Shown here piece after piece: positions 16,903 to 24,610 of a DNA stretch of 42,169 nt. The notes beneath the pieces are model-generated. The model was not told where the DNA came from. It made no database searches and worked only from the letters and a program-made list of their open reading frames with translations. This stretch comes from Acholeplasma sp. (GTDB taxonomy: Bacteria > Bacillota_I > Bacilli_A > Acholeplasmatales > Acholeplasmataceae). Both the position numbers and the translations under genes were made by a program. How positions within the stretch are numbered: the first letter of the stretch is position 1; each line of letters opens with the position of its first letter. The stretch lies in the NCBI GenBank assembly GCA_003605085.1, contig QZKD01000029.1:1-42169 (forward strand). Reading direction: 5' to 3'.

Positions 16903-17433
16903 TTACTTGCTAATTTTTTCGTTATATGTTTTTATGCTTTGTGCAATAATTTTTTGTGCTGCTTCCTTGCCTTCAATATCAAGGATATAGGTCTTTTTAC
17001 CTTCTAGTGATTTATACACTTCAAAGAAGTGACCCATTTCTGTGAGTAAATGCGCGGGTAGTTCACTGATATCTTTGTATTGTGTCAACGATGGATCTCC
17101 AAAAGGAATGGCGATGATTTTTTCATCAATTTCATCGGAATCGATCATCTTCATCACTCCAATAGGATAGCAATGAACCAAACTTAGGGGTTCGATATCT
17201 TCTTGACATAATACCAAGACATCCAGAGGGTCATTATCCCCAGCATACGTTCTTGGTATAAATCCATAGTTTGCTGGATAATGCGTTGAGGTGAATAGGA
17301 TACGATCTAAAATAATCATGCCTGTCTCTTTGTCGAGTTCGTATTTTTTCTTACTACCTTTTGAAATTTCGATACACGCGATAAAGTGATCCGGTTGGAT
17401 ACGCGATGAATCGATATCGTGCCATATATTCAT
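16903..17433 (-). CDS. ppa: Inorganic pyrophosphatase, family I
   Basis: A 176-residue soluble pyrophosphatase. Seen: EISKGSKKKYELDKETG, YPANYGFIPRTYAGDNDPLDVLVL (the metal-binding DxDxxD-type signature), and KVYKSLEGK-like ending in the conserved KTYILDIEGKEAA region. It hydrolyses PPi and pulls forward reactions such as phosphoribosyl transfer, aminoacyl-tRNA synthesis and DNA synthesis. The ATG at 17433 is preceded by AAGGAG about 11 bases upstream. It is the first gene downstream of a promoter, a guanine-type riboswitch and an intrinsic terminator, so purine-responsive control is likely, which I have not seen described for ppa. Confidence 0.97.
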   Translation of the reverse strand: MNIWHDIDSSRIQPDHFIACIEISKGSKKKYELDKETGMIILDRILFTSTHYPANYGFIPRTYAGDNDPLDVLVLCQEDIEPLSLVHCYPIGVMKMIDSDEIDEKIIAIPFGDPSLTQYKDISELPAHLLTEMGHFFEVYKSLEGKKTYILDIEGKEAAQKIIAQSIKTYNEKISK

Positions 17434-17484
17434 GAGATCAGGGCTCCTTTTTTATGTTCATTACCATTTTATCATCTTTGACCC

Positions 17485-17512
17485 GAAAAAAAACACCCAA
17501 AAAGAGGGTGTT
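17485..17512 (-). terminator. Intrinsic terminator at the end of the ppa leader
   Basis: Minus strand: 7-bp stem AACACCC/GGGTGTT with a short loop, followed by a run of eight or nine T. It lies about 50 bases before the ppa start and about 115 bases after the riboswitch aptamer, so it is the likely regulated output of the leader. Confidence 0.85.
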
Positions 17513-17628
17513 CTATAAGAAGAGCCCCATTAGGTATCGTTTCGTTACCTATCCCCTAAGGGTCTTCTTGTTGTATTTAAGTATCCTTTCGGTTACGAAC
17601 TTTAAACAACCCTATCTTAAGTCTAATG
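17513..17628 (-). other. Structured leader RNA segment between purine aptamer and terminator
   Basis: The 116 nt after the aptamer form two further stem-loops on the minus strand. The first pairs AGGGT/ACCCT and GTTGT/ACAAC around a CC-GAAA-GG tetraloop arm (about 17558-17613). The second pairs AAGAAGA/TCTTCTT around an inner TAGGTA/TACCTA arm (about 17514-17569), so the two overlap at ACCC and may be mutually exclusive. The 5' end of the transcript (TGTATTTAA) can also pair with TTAAATACA here. This could be a long expression platform or a second aptamer; I cannot name it. Confidence 0.5.
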
Positions 17629-17694
17629 ATCGTAGTCGCAATCTTTTGGCATTGCGGTAGAGACGTCATCACCATGTGTCATGACTTATACGAT
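17629..17694 (-). promoter_or_regulatory. Purine riboswitch aptamer, guanine type, in the ppa leader
   Basis: On the minus strand the segment matches the xpt-class purine aptamer piece by piece: P1 ATCGTA/TACGAT (perfect), TATAAG, a P2 arm GTCATG-ACATGG-TGATGAC with the kissing-loop ATGG, the J2/3 core GTCTCTACC, a P3 arm GCAAT/ATTGC with loop GCCAAAAG, then GACTACGAT. The base equivalent to position 74 (the C in GACTA) is cytosine, which specifies guanine (or a close relative) rather than adenine. It has its own promoter and precedes an intrinsic terminator and ppa. About 100 nt of additional stem-loops separate aptamer and terminator. Confidence 0.88.
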
Positions 17695-17710
17695 AATTAA
17701 ATACATAAAC

Positions 17711-17739
17711 ATTATAGCAGTCTGATGAGGGGTTGTAAA
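17711..17739 (-). promoter_or_regulatory. Sigma-A promoter of the ppa riboswitch leader
   Basis: The minus strand reads TTTACA, 17 bases, TATAAT, directly after the folD stop codon. The predicted start near 17704 precedes the aptamer by about 10 nt. This shows that the leader is made independently of folD. Confidence 0.88.
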
Positions 17740-17741
17740 GG

Positions 17742-18599
17742 TTAAATTGATGCTTCTTTTGAATGAGAAAGATACAGTTTATAAGTATTCTCAAGAAGGG
17801 CATTAATAGTCATAGGTCCTACCCCTTTGGGTACAGGGGTTATGTATGAGCAAATGTCCTTGACATCATCAAAATCGACATCACCAATGAGTTTGCCTTC
17901 TTCTCTATTGACACCTACGTCAACGACGATCGCCCCTTCTTTCACCATGCCTTTGGTAATGAGGTGCGGTTTTCCTGAGGCGACTACGAGTAGATCAGCT
18001 TGTTTTGTATGAAACGCTAAATCTTTAGTTTGTCTATGACAGACGGTAATGGTTGCGCCTTGATCCATCAAAAGACGTGCAACCGGAAAACCGACGATAT
18101 TCGATCTTCCAACGATGACAGCGTTTAATCCTGAAATCTTGATGTTGTAATGAGCAAGAAGGGTCATAATGCCTTTGGGTGTTGCGGGTTCAATGGTAGG
18201 TCTTTTTTGATAGAGATTTCCCTGATTGATAACATGAAATCCATCGGCATCCTTTTCTTTTCGAATCATGTTGATCAGTACTTCTTCATCTAGGTGTTTG
18301 GGGATGGGTAGTTGTAAAATCATGCCATCCACCGTGGGGTCTTCGTTTAATGATTGAATGAGTGAAGCAACCTCATCATGGGTAATATTTTCATTTAAAT
18401 GATGAAGTTCATGAAGAATTCCTGCAACAGCACATGCTTTACCCTTTCCCTTAACATAGGAAAGTGAAGCCGGATTATCACCGATTAAAATAATCGCAAG
18501 TTTAGGAAGACGCTCACCTCTTTTTTGGTGTTCATCTGTTAAACTTTTAAGTTTTAAGTTTCGTTCATTGGCGACTGCAAAACCATCGAGTAAGATCAT
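17742..18599 (-). CDS. folD: FolD methylene-THF dehydrogenase/methenyl-THF cyclohydrolase
   Basis: A 285-residue bifunctional enzyme interconverting 10-formyl-, methenyl- and methylene-THF with NADP(H). Seen: NPASLSYVKGKGKACAVAGI (catalytic Lys region), GMILQLPIPKHL, KDADGFH, the VGRSNIVGFPVARLL nucleotide-binding segment, VVDVGVN, and the PVPKGVGPMT C-terminal block. The ATG at 18599 is chosen because an AAGGAG SD lies 8 bases upstream; a GTG at 18608 would overlap the SD. It follows fhs with a 5-base gap, so the two should be co-expressed. Confidence 0.97.
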   Translation of the reverse strand: MILLDGFAVANERNLKLKSLTDEHQKRGERLPKLAIILIGDNPASLSYVKGKGKACAVAGILHELHHLNENITHDEVASLIQSLNEDPTVDGMILQLPIPKHLDEEVLINMIRKEKDADGFHVINQGNLYQKRPTIEPATPKGIMTLLAHYNIKISGLNAVIVGRSNIVGFPVARLLMDQGATITVCHRQTKDLAFHTKQADLLVVASGKPHLITKGMVKEGAIVVDVGVNREEGKLIGDVDFDDVKDICSYITPVPKGVGPMTINALLENTYKLYLSHSKEASI

Positions 18600-18604
18600 A
18601 TGGA

Positions 18605-20197
18605 TCACTCCTTATCTGTGACATTACCTTCCGCATCAATCATGATATTTAGCGCACGAGGGGTTTTATTGAGACCTGGCATAACCATAATGCCTTTGGT
18701 CAGTGCGACTAAGAAACCTGCTCCAAGTGAAGGTCTAATCTCTGAGATAGTTAAGGTAAAGGGCTCTGGTAAGCCGTGAACGTTTGGATCTCCTGTGATA
18801 GAAAGAGGTGTTTTTGCCATGCATACGGGTAAGTTCCAACCTAACTTTTCATAACTTTCAAGCTGTGCAGTAGCACGTTTTGAAAAAACAACTTCATTCG
18901 CACCGTAGATATTCTTAGCAATTTTTTCTATTTTTTCTTTTGGTGTATCTTGTGCAGTGTAAATGGGGTTGATGGTTGAAGGCTTTTCAGCGATTTCAAC
19001 AATGATATTAGCAAGATCTACCATGCCTTCGCCACCCTTAGCAAACCCATCGCATAGCGCAATCTTATGACCTTCGGATTTCGCCCAATTCATGATATAC
19101 GCGATTTCATCTTCAACATCATTATAGTAATGATTAACTGCAATAACATATGGTAATCCGATTTGTCTGATATTCGATAAATGTTTCGCAAGAAGTGGTA
19201 ACCCTTGGATCATCGCTTGAAGATCAGGCTGACTGAAGTCTTCTGCACCACCATGGGATTTTAGCGCACGGAGTGTGGTGACAATAACGACCGCATCCAC
19301 GTTCTTACCTAAATGTGGCATTTTGATATCTAGGAATTTTTCCATCCCTAAATCCGCACCAAATCCAGCTTCGGTCACTGCATAGTCGCCGAGTTTTAAG
19401 GCAAGTTTGGTTGCTACAATGGAATTACATCCATGAGCGATATTGGCAAACGGTCCGGCATGAACAAACGTCGGTACACCGTCAATCGTTTGAACCAAAT
19501 TGGGATTAAGTGCATTCTTTAATAACCAAACGAGCGCATCAGCACCACCGAGATCAGAAACAAAAACGGGATTTTGATCTTTATTGTAGCCAATCAAAAT
19601 ATTGTTTATTCTGCGTTTTAAATCCATTAAATCAGTGGAAAGAGCTAAGATTGCCATGATTTCACTCGCTGCAGTAATGACAAAACCATCTTTGCGTTGA
19701 GGTGTTTCAATTTCTCTTAGATTACGATCATTCATATCCATACAACGTTTCCACGTAATGGTTTCTAAATTGAGTTCATTTCCCTGAAACATGTGGTTAT
19801 CAATCAGAGCAGCGAGTAAATTGTTTGCTGCTGTAATCGCGTGAAGGTCACCCGTAAAATGAAGATTGATATCATCTTCAGGAACAACCACAGATTTCCC
19901 ACCACCCGTAGCACCACCTTTAAGACCAAAAACGGGTCCCAATGAAGGTTCACGAAGTGCTAAGATAGGGTGTTTCCCAATATACTTAAGCCCTTGTGTG
20001 AGTCCGATAGAAACTGTTGTTTTTCCTTCACCCGCTGGTGTGGGATTGATCGCGGTGACGAGAATGAGTTTGCCATCCTTTTTTTTCTCTAACCGCTTTA
20101 ATACTTTTAAGTCAATCTTGGCTTTATCAAAGCCATAGGGAATACACTCTTCTGGAGCAACACCCATTTTTTCGCATAATGAAGCAATCTTTTCCAT
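18605..20197 (-). CDS. fhs: Formate-tetrahydrofolate ligase
   Basis: ATP-dependent enzyme that joins formate to THF to give 10-formyl-THF. Seen: the P-loop NPTPAGEGKTTVSIGL, REPSLGPVFGLKGGATGGG, DINLHFTGDLHAI, HAGPFANIAHGCNS, the ADLGMEKFLDIK block, and a C-terminal PSLGAGFLVALTKGIMVMPG. The ATG at 20197 has a GGGAG SD 6 bases upstream; a TTG 18 bases earlier is in frame but unnecessary. At 530 residues it is slightly shorter than many homologues (about 550). It lies downstream of pflB-pflA, whose product formate is its substrate, and upstream of folD. Confidence 0.98.
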   Translation of the reverse strand: MEKIASLCEKMGVAPEECIPYGFDKAKIDLKVLKRLEKKKDGKLILVTAINPTPAGEGKTTVSIGLTQGLKYIGKHPILALREPSLGPVFGLKGGATGGGKSVVVPEDDINLHFTGDLHAITAANNLLAALIDNHMFQGNELNLETITWKRCMDMNDRNLREIETPQRKDGFVITAASEIMAILALSTDLMDLKRRINNILIGYNKDQNPVFVSDLGGADALVWLLKNALNPNLVQTIDGVPTFVHAGPFANIAHGCNSIVATKLALKLGDYAVTEAGFGADLGMEKFLDIKMPHLGKNVDAVVIVTTLRALKSHGGAEDFSQPDLQAMIQGLPLLAKHLSNIRQIGLPYVIAVNHYYNDVEDEIAYIMNWAKSEGHKIALCDGFAKGGEGMVDLANIIVEIAEKPSTINPIYTAQDTPKEKIEKIAKNIYGANEVVFSKRATAQLESYEKLGWNLPVCMAKTPLSITGDPNVHGLPEPFTLTISEIRPSLGAGFLVALTKGIMVMPGLNKTPRALNIMIDAEGNVTDKE

Positions 20198-20214
20198 AAT
20201 TATCTCCCTTGACA

Positions 20215-20246
20215 ATAAAAAAGTATCTCGTATTTAAGATACTTTT
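20215..20246 (-). terminator. Hairpin terminator between pflA and fhs
   Basis: Minus strand: 10-bp stem AAAAGTATCT/AGATACTTTT with an 8-base loop, followed by extra T. It lies between the pflA stop and the fhs SD. No separate fhs promoter is obvious, so partial read-through is likely. Confidence 0.75.
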
Positions 20247-20261
20247 ATTATAGCACATCGA

Positions 20262-21008
20262 TTATTTTTTATAAAGGTAATTCGCCTTCAGGATCCCTTC
20301 AGCAACCCCAATCATTTCTTCAGTTGGCTCTTGAATATGGATGAGTGGATAGCTTAATCCCAGTTCTTTCCACTTCATAATTCCTTTGGTATGATAGGGT
20401 AGAATTTCAATGTTGACTACATTAGTTAGGGTATCAAGAAATGCTCTTAGTTTGACTAAATCTTTTTTATCATCGGTAATCGTAGGAACAAGGACATGAC
20501 GAATAATGACGGATACATTAAGTTCATCTAAATATCTTGCAAACTCTAATACCTGTTCATTGGAACTCCCGGTGAGAACTTCATGTTTCTTAGGATCAAT
20601 ATGCTTAATATCGAGTAAAACCAAATCGGTTACATCCATAAGTTCTTTGAATCTCTTTTGTGCTTTCACATTAAAACAGGCAGCAGATGTATCCAAACAG
20701 GTATGAATACCTCGAAGTTTCGCTTCTTTGAAAAGTTCAATTAAAAAAGGTAATTGAAGCAGGGGTTCCCCACCTGAAACAGTGAGTCCACCTTTTTTAT
20801 AAAAACGTGAATATTTCTGATAATCAGCTAAGATTTCATCCACGGACATCCGCTTGTTTTGTCTCGTACTCCAGGTATCTCTATTATGGCAATATTGACA
20901 TTGAAAAGGACAACCTTGAAGGAAAAGGACATAACGAATGCCCGGACCATCGAATGCACCTAAGGTTTCAATGGAGTGGACGTTTCCAAATTGACTAAAG
21001 TCCTTCAT
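20262..21008 (-). CDS. pflA: Pyruvate formate-lyase-activating enzyme
   Basis: Radical SAM enzyme (248 residues) that installs the glycyl radical in PflB. Seen: [22 protein letters not shown] followed by the cluster motif CPFQCQYC (CxxxCxxC), the GGEPLLQ SAM-binding segment, DTSAACFN, and [11 protein letters not shown]. The start ATG at 21008 lies inside the last codons of pflB (14-base overlap), so translation is coupled. It is followed by a hairpin terminator and then fhs. Family assignment is secure. Confidence 0.97.
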   Translation of the reverse strand: MKDFSQFGNVHSIETLGAFDGPGIRYVLFLQGCPFQCQYCHNRDTWSTRQNKRMSVDEILADYQKYSRFYKKGGLTVSGGEPLLQLPFLIELFKEAKLRGIHTCLDTSAACFNVKAQKRFKELMDVTDLVLLDIKHIDPKKHEVLTGSSNEQVLEFARYLDELNVSVIIRHVLVPTITDDKKDLVKLRAFLDTLTNVVNIEILPYHTKGIMKWKELGLSYPLIHIQEPTEEMIGVAEGILKANYLYKK

Positions 21009-23256
21009 GGAACGTTCTGGAGATCACTTCTTTTTTCTGTTCATCTGTCAGATTGGAGAAGTTTACCGCGTATCCAGAGACGCGAATGGTTAAATTGGGA
21101 TATTTTTCAGGATGATGATAGGCATCAATGAGTTTTTCTCTATTAAAGATGTTGACATTTAAGTGATACCCACCACTCATGAAGTAACCATCAAGGATAT
21201 CCACTAAATTTTCTACCTTGATATCGCCTTCATACGTAAATCCATCCGCAGATTCAATCGATGATCCTTTACCTAAAGCTTGTGGAACAAGCGTGAATGT
21301 ATTGGATATCCCGTCTTGACATGATTCACAAGGAATCTTTGAGACAGAAAGCAATGATTTTAAGGCTCCAGATTTATCTCTTCCGTGCATGGGATTCGCA
21401 CCAGGTGCAAACGCTTCTCCCTTGCGGCGACCATCTGGAGTATTTCCAGTTTTTTTACCATAAACGACATTCGATGTAATCGTAAGAACACTCATGGTAG
21501 GTACTGAATCACGGTATGTGTATTGACCTCGAATTTTACTCATAAAGCGTTCAACGACTTCTACAGCGAGAAAATCGACACGGTCATCATTGTTACCATA
21601 GAAGGGAAACTCACCTTCAGTTTTAAAATCAATGATCAGACCTTGTTCATCATAGATGGGGCTGACCTTCGCATATTTAATGGCGGATAATGAGTCTGCA
21701 ACCACCGATAATCCTGCAATACCGGTAGCGAAATTGCGTGTGACTTCAGCATCATGAAGCGCCATTTGGAGACGTTCATAGGCATACTTATCGTGCATAT
21801 AATGAATGATATTGAGTGCACTCACATAAGTTTTTGCTAACCAATCGAGCATCTTATCAAAGCGTTCTAAGACCGTATCATAATCCAAGATATCCGCCTT
21901 AACGACATCCCCAAGGGGACCTACTTGGTCACCAGAAATTTCATCTTTACCCCCATTGAGTGCGTAAAGCAGTGCTTTTGCTAAATTGGCGCGTGCGCCA
22001 AAGAATTGCATTTCATGCCCAATTGACATCGGAGAAACGCAGCATGCAATCCCGTAATCATCGCCATGGGAAGGACGCATTTGTTCATCATTTTCATATT
22101 GAATGGATGAAGTATCGATGGATACTTTCGCACAATAACGTTTGAAGTGTTCAGGAAGTGCATCATGCCAAAGAACCGTTAAGTTGGGTTCAGCAGATGT
22201 TCCTAAATTATAGAGCGTTTGAAGATAGCGATAACTATTTTTCGTGACCCATGAGCGTCCATCGTTGGTGAGTCCTGCTAAAGATTCTGTTACCCATGTT
22301 GGATCACCTGTGAAGAGTTCATTGTATTCAGGTGTTCTTGCAAAACGTACCATTCTGAGTTTCATGATAAAGTGATCGATCATTTCTTGTGCTTCTATTT
22401 CGGTAAGTGTGCCTTCATGAAGATCACGTTCAATATAGATGTCTAAGAAGGTCGCAGTTCTACCTAAACTCATCGCAGCCCCATTTTGTTCTTTTACGGC
22501 AGCTAAATACGCAAAATATGTCCACTGGATAGCTTCTTTCGCATTTTTGGCAGGTTTCGCTAAGTCAAAACCATACGACTTACCCATTTCCTTCAAAAGT
22601 TCTAGTGCTTTAATCTGTTCTTGAATCTCTTCTCGTAAACGAATGTTGTATTCGTTCATAGGGAAACTAAACTTTGTCTTTTCCTTTTTCTTTTGTTCAA
22701 CTAAAAAGTCGATTCCATAAAGGGCAACCCGTCGGTAATCACCAATGATTCTTCCTCGACCATAACCATCCGGAAGACCTGTAATAATTCCAGAACGACG
22801 TGCGCGTCTGATATCCGCATTATAGACATCAAAAACACCCTGATTATGCGTTTTTCTATATTCGGTAAAGACATGCATCAATTCATCATCGATATGATAG
22901 CCGTAGCTTTCCGCTGCCTTAGCGGCTACCTGTATTCCACCATAAGGATGAAAGGCACGCTTAAAGGGCTTGTCTGTTTGAAGACCTACAATGGCTTCAA
23001 GGTCCTTATTCATGTACCCTGGACCATGAGAATTGATGGATGCAACTACGTGTGTATCGAGTTCGATGACACCACCTTTAAGTTTTTCTTCTTCCAAATA
23101 GCCCTTAAACATATCATTGAGTTGAAGACTTGATTCTGTGGGTCCTACCAAAAAGGATGAGTCCCCAAAATACTCTGTATAATTTTTGATCATGAAGTCT
23201 CTGACATCCACTGATGTCATCCAAAGACCTTCATGGAAATTTCGCCATGCAGTCAT
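20995..23256 (-). CDS. pflB: Pyruvate formate-lyase
   Basis: Glycyl radical enzyme (753 residues) that cleaves pyruvate with CoA to acetyl-CoA and formate. Seen: [17 protein letters not shown], the active-site cysteine pair in [13 protein letters not shown], and the radical-bearing glycine in [15 protein letters not shown] near the C-terminus. The ATG at 23256 follows a GGAGG SD by 10 bases and gives the usual MTAWRNF start; an ATG at 23292 upstream is in frame but lies in the leader. The enzyme is oxygen-sensitive, which implies anaerobic growth. It heads the pflB-pflA-fhs-folD run, preceded by a near-consensus cre site. Confidence 0.98.
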   Translation of the reverse strand: MTAWRNFHEGLWMTSVDVRDFMIKNYTEYFGDSSFLVGPTESSLQLNDMFKGYLEEEKLKGGVIELDTHVVASINSHGPGYMNKDLEAIVGLQTDKPFKRAFHPYGGIQVAAKAAESYGYHIDDELMHVFTEYRKTHNQGVFDVYNADIRRARRSGIITGLPDGYGRGRIIGDYRRVALYGIDFLVEQKKKEKTKFSFPMNEYNIRLREEIQEQIKALELLKEMGKSYGFDLAKPAKNAKEAIQWTYFAYLAAVKEQNGAAMSLGRTATFLDIYIERDLHEGTLTEIEAQEMIDHFIMKLRMVRFARTPEYNELFTGDPTWVTESLAGLTNDGRSWVTKNSYRYLQTLYNLGTSAEPNLTVLWHDALPEHFKRYCAKVSIDTSSIQYENDEQMRPSHGDDYGIACCVSPMSIGHEMQFFGARANLAKALLYALNGGKDEISGDQVGPLGDVVKADILDYDTVLERFDKMLDWLAKTYVSALNIIHYMHDKYAYERLQMALHDAEVTRNFATGIAGLSVVADSLSAIKYAKVSPIYDEQGLIIDFKTEGEFPFYGNNDDRVDFLAVEVVERFMSKIRGQYTYRDSVPTMSVLTITSNVVYGKKTGNTPDGRRKGEAFAPGANPMHGRDKSGALKSLLSVSKIPCESCQDGISNTFTLVPQALGKGSSIESADGFTYEGDIKVENLVDILDGYFMSGGYHLNVNIFNREKLIDAYHHPEKYPNLTIRVSGYAVNFSNLTDEQKKEVISRTFHEGL

Positions 23257-23303
23257 ATGTTTATATCCTCCGATATCGTTTTTACTCGTCATGTTGCGTC
23301 ATC

Positions 23304-23309
23304 ATTATA
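23304..23309 (-). promoter_or_regulatory. -10 element of the pflB promoter
   Basis: TATAAT on the minus strand, about 48 bases before the pflB ATG. No good -35 hexamer lies at the usual distance, which suggests activator dependence or a weak basal promoter. Confidence 0.6.
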
Positions 23310-23355
23310 TCGAACAAAAATTAAAAATGCTACGAATTCTATAACGGATGAAACA

Positions 23356-23369
23356 TGAAAACGTTTTTG
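23356..23369. promoter_or_regulatory. cre-like palindrome upstream of pflB
   Basis: The plus strand reads TGAAAACGTTTTTG. Compared with the CcpA catabolite-response consensus TGWAARCGYTWWCW it differs at two positions near one end. It is centred about 60 bases upstream of the -10. CcpA control of pfl is known in some Bacillota; here it is inferred from the site only. Confidence 0.5.
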
Positions 23370-23393
23370 ACATATACTGCATATAAAACGTAT

Positions 23394-23414
23394 AAAAAAG
23401 AGGCTTTCGCCTCT
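23394..23414 (-). terminator. Terminator after the aminotransferase gene
   Basis: Minus strand: 6-bp stem AGAGGC/GCCTCT closed by a GAAA tetraloop, followed by a T run. It overlaps the aminotransferase stop codon. Confidence 0.85.
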
Positions 23415-24594
23415 ATAATTGGAGAATAGATTTAATTTTCTGAGGTAGTCCATCGATTTCCTTCAGTGATAAACTACATAAAGCAAATCTAACGCCACCA
23501 CTCATAGGTACTGCAAAGATATGATGCTTGGCTAACATTATATAGTCTTCATCAGGATGTGGTGTGAGGACCACCGTGTAAAATCCACTACGAAACGGAT
23601 GAGTCTTTAATCCTATGGCTTTCGCTTGGGTAATAAATGATTCGCTTCGCTTCTGAACTAAATCATTAATCTTATGTAAGTCAACCTTGAACCGATCATA
23701 GTTTTCTTTGATCGAGAACTTATTGAATAACTCAATGGATGCGGTCGGTGTAGCTGACCACGATCCACGTGCTTCATTGACAAATTTGGGATGAATATCT
23801 TTGATGACTTCTTCTTTTTTTGATAAGTAAATTGCTGCTCCTAAACGTAGACCATATACGCCAAACGTCTTTGAACCACTAAAGGCAATCACGGTGGTGA
23901 CGTGATCAAGAAGCATGGGTAAATACGAGAGCTTCTTACGATTATCTTCTTCGTGAGAGTATTCAAGGTAGGCTAGATCATATAAGAAGATGATGTCATT
24001 ATCCTTATATTGATTCATGATGGAAAGAATGGATTTGAATTCCAATTCAGAAAGCGTAAACCCCGTGGGATTATGACATGGATCATTGATAATGATAATG
24101 ATTCGCTTTTGTTTCTTTGCTAGCTCACCCAATCTTTGGTCAAAGGATTCAAGATCAAAATGATCACCTTTGAATAGATTGTGTTCAAAGATATTGAGTT
24201 TTGCCCGGTCAGCAAATCGCTCATACTGCCACCGGATATTTGAAACAAAAATCGATTCCCCTGGAGTTCCAAACAAAGAAAATACGGATGCAATCGCTCC
24301 ACTTCCCCCTGGTGTTGCACATGCGTTCATGAAAAAACTTTGTTTAATTATCGGTAAATAGCCTTTAAATACCCATGAATAGAGATTATTTTTAAACAGT
24401 GCCCCACCATCCACGGCTGGATATGGAAGCATTTCATCATCGGTCAAGTTTCTAATCGCTTGACTGACGGTAGGCATTCCCCCAATTGCCTTGTTTTCAT
24501 CATAAAACATCCCTATGGATGCATTAATCACATCATCATAGAGTTTAGATGCTTCCAAAGCATCTTTAGAAATCTTCAATATATCGACTGCCAC
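23413..24594 (-). CDS. Class I/II PLP-dependent aminotransferase
   Basis: A fold-type I aminotransferase of about 393 residues. Seen: NACATPGGSGAIA (cofactor phosphate region), NDPCHNPTGFTLSE with the conserved Asn, YDLAYLEYS with the PLP-ring Asp and Tyr, the Schiff-base lysine in SGSKTFGVYGLRLGA, and GGVRFALCSL with the carboxylate-binding Arg. The pattern is closest to the aspartate/aromatic aminotransferase subgroup, but the substrate cannot be fixed from motifs. I prefer the GTG at 24594, which follows GAGGTG by 6 bases, over the GTG at 24603, which overlaps that SD. It is downstream of mfd with 16 bases between, so probably co-transcribed with prs-pth-mfd. Confidence 0.9.
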   Translation of the reverse strand: MAVDILKISKDALEASKLYDDVINASIGMFYDENKAIGGMPTVSQAIRNLTDDEMLPYPAVDGGALFKNNLYSWVFKGYLPIIKQSFFMNACATPGGSGAIASVFSLFGTPGESIFVSNIRWQYERFADRAKLNIFEHNLFKGDHFDLESFDQRLGELAKKQKRIIIIINDPCHNPTGFTLSELEFKSILSIMNQYKDNDIIFLYDLAYLEYSHEEDNRKKLSYLPMLLDHVTTVIAFSGSKTFGVYGLRLGAAIYLSKKEEVIKDIHPKFVNEARGSWSATPTASIELFNKFSIKENYDRFKVDLHKINDLVQKRSESFITQAKAIGLKTHPFRSGFYTVVLTPHPDEDYIMLAKHHIFAVPMSGGVRFALCSLSLKEIDGLPQKIKSILQL

Positions 24595-24610
24595 AACGTT
24601 CACCTCTTCT

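Noticed and set aside
20219-20246. Possible riboswitch in front of fhs
   Set aside because: Only a simple 10-bp hairpin with a T run is present, and no THF, ZTP or other aptamer core can be seen. It is best read as the pflA terminator.
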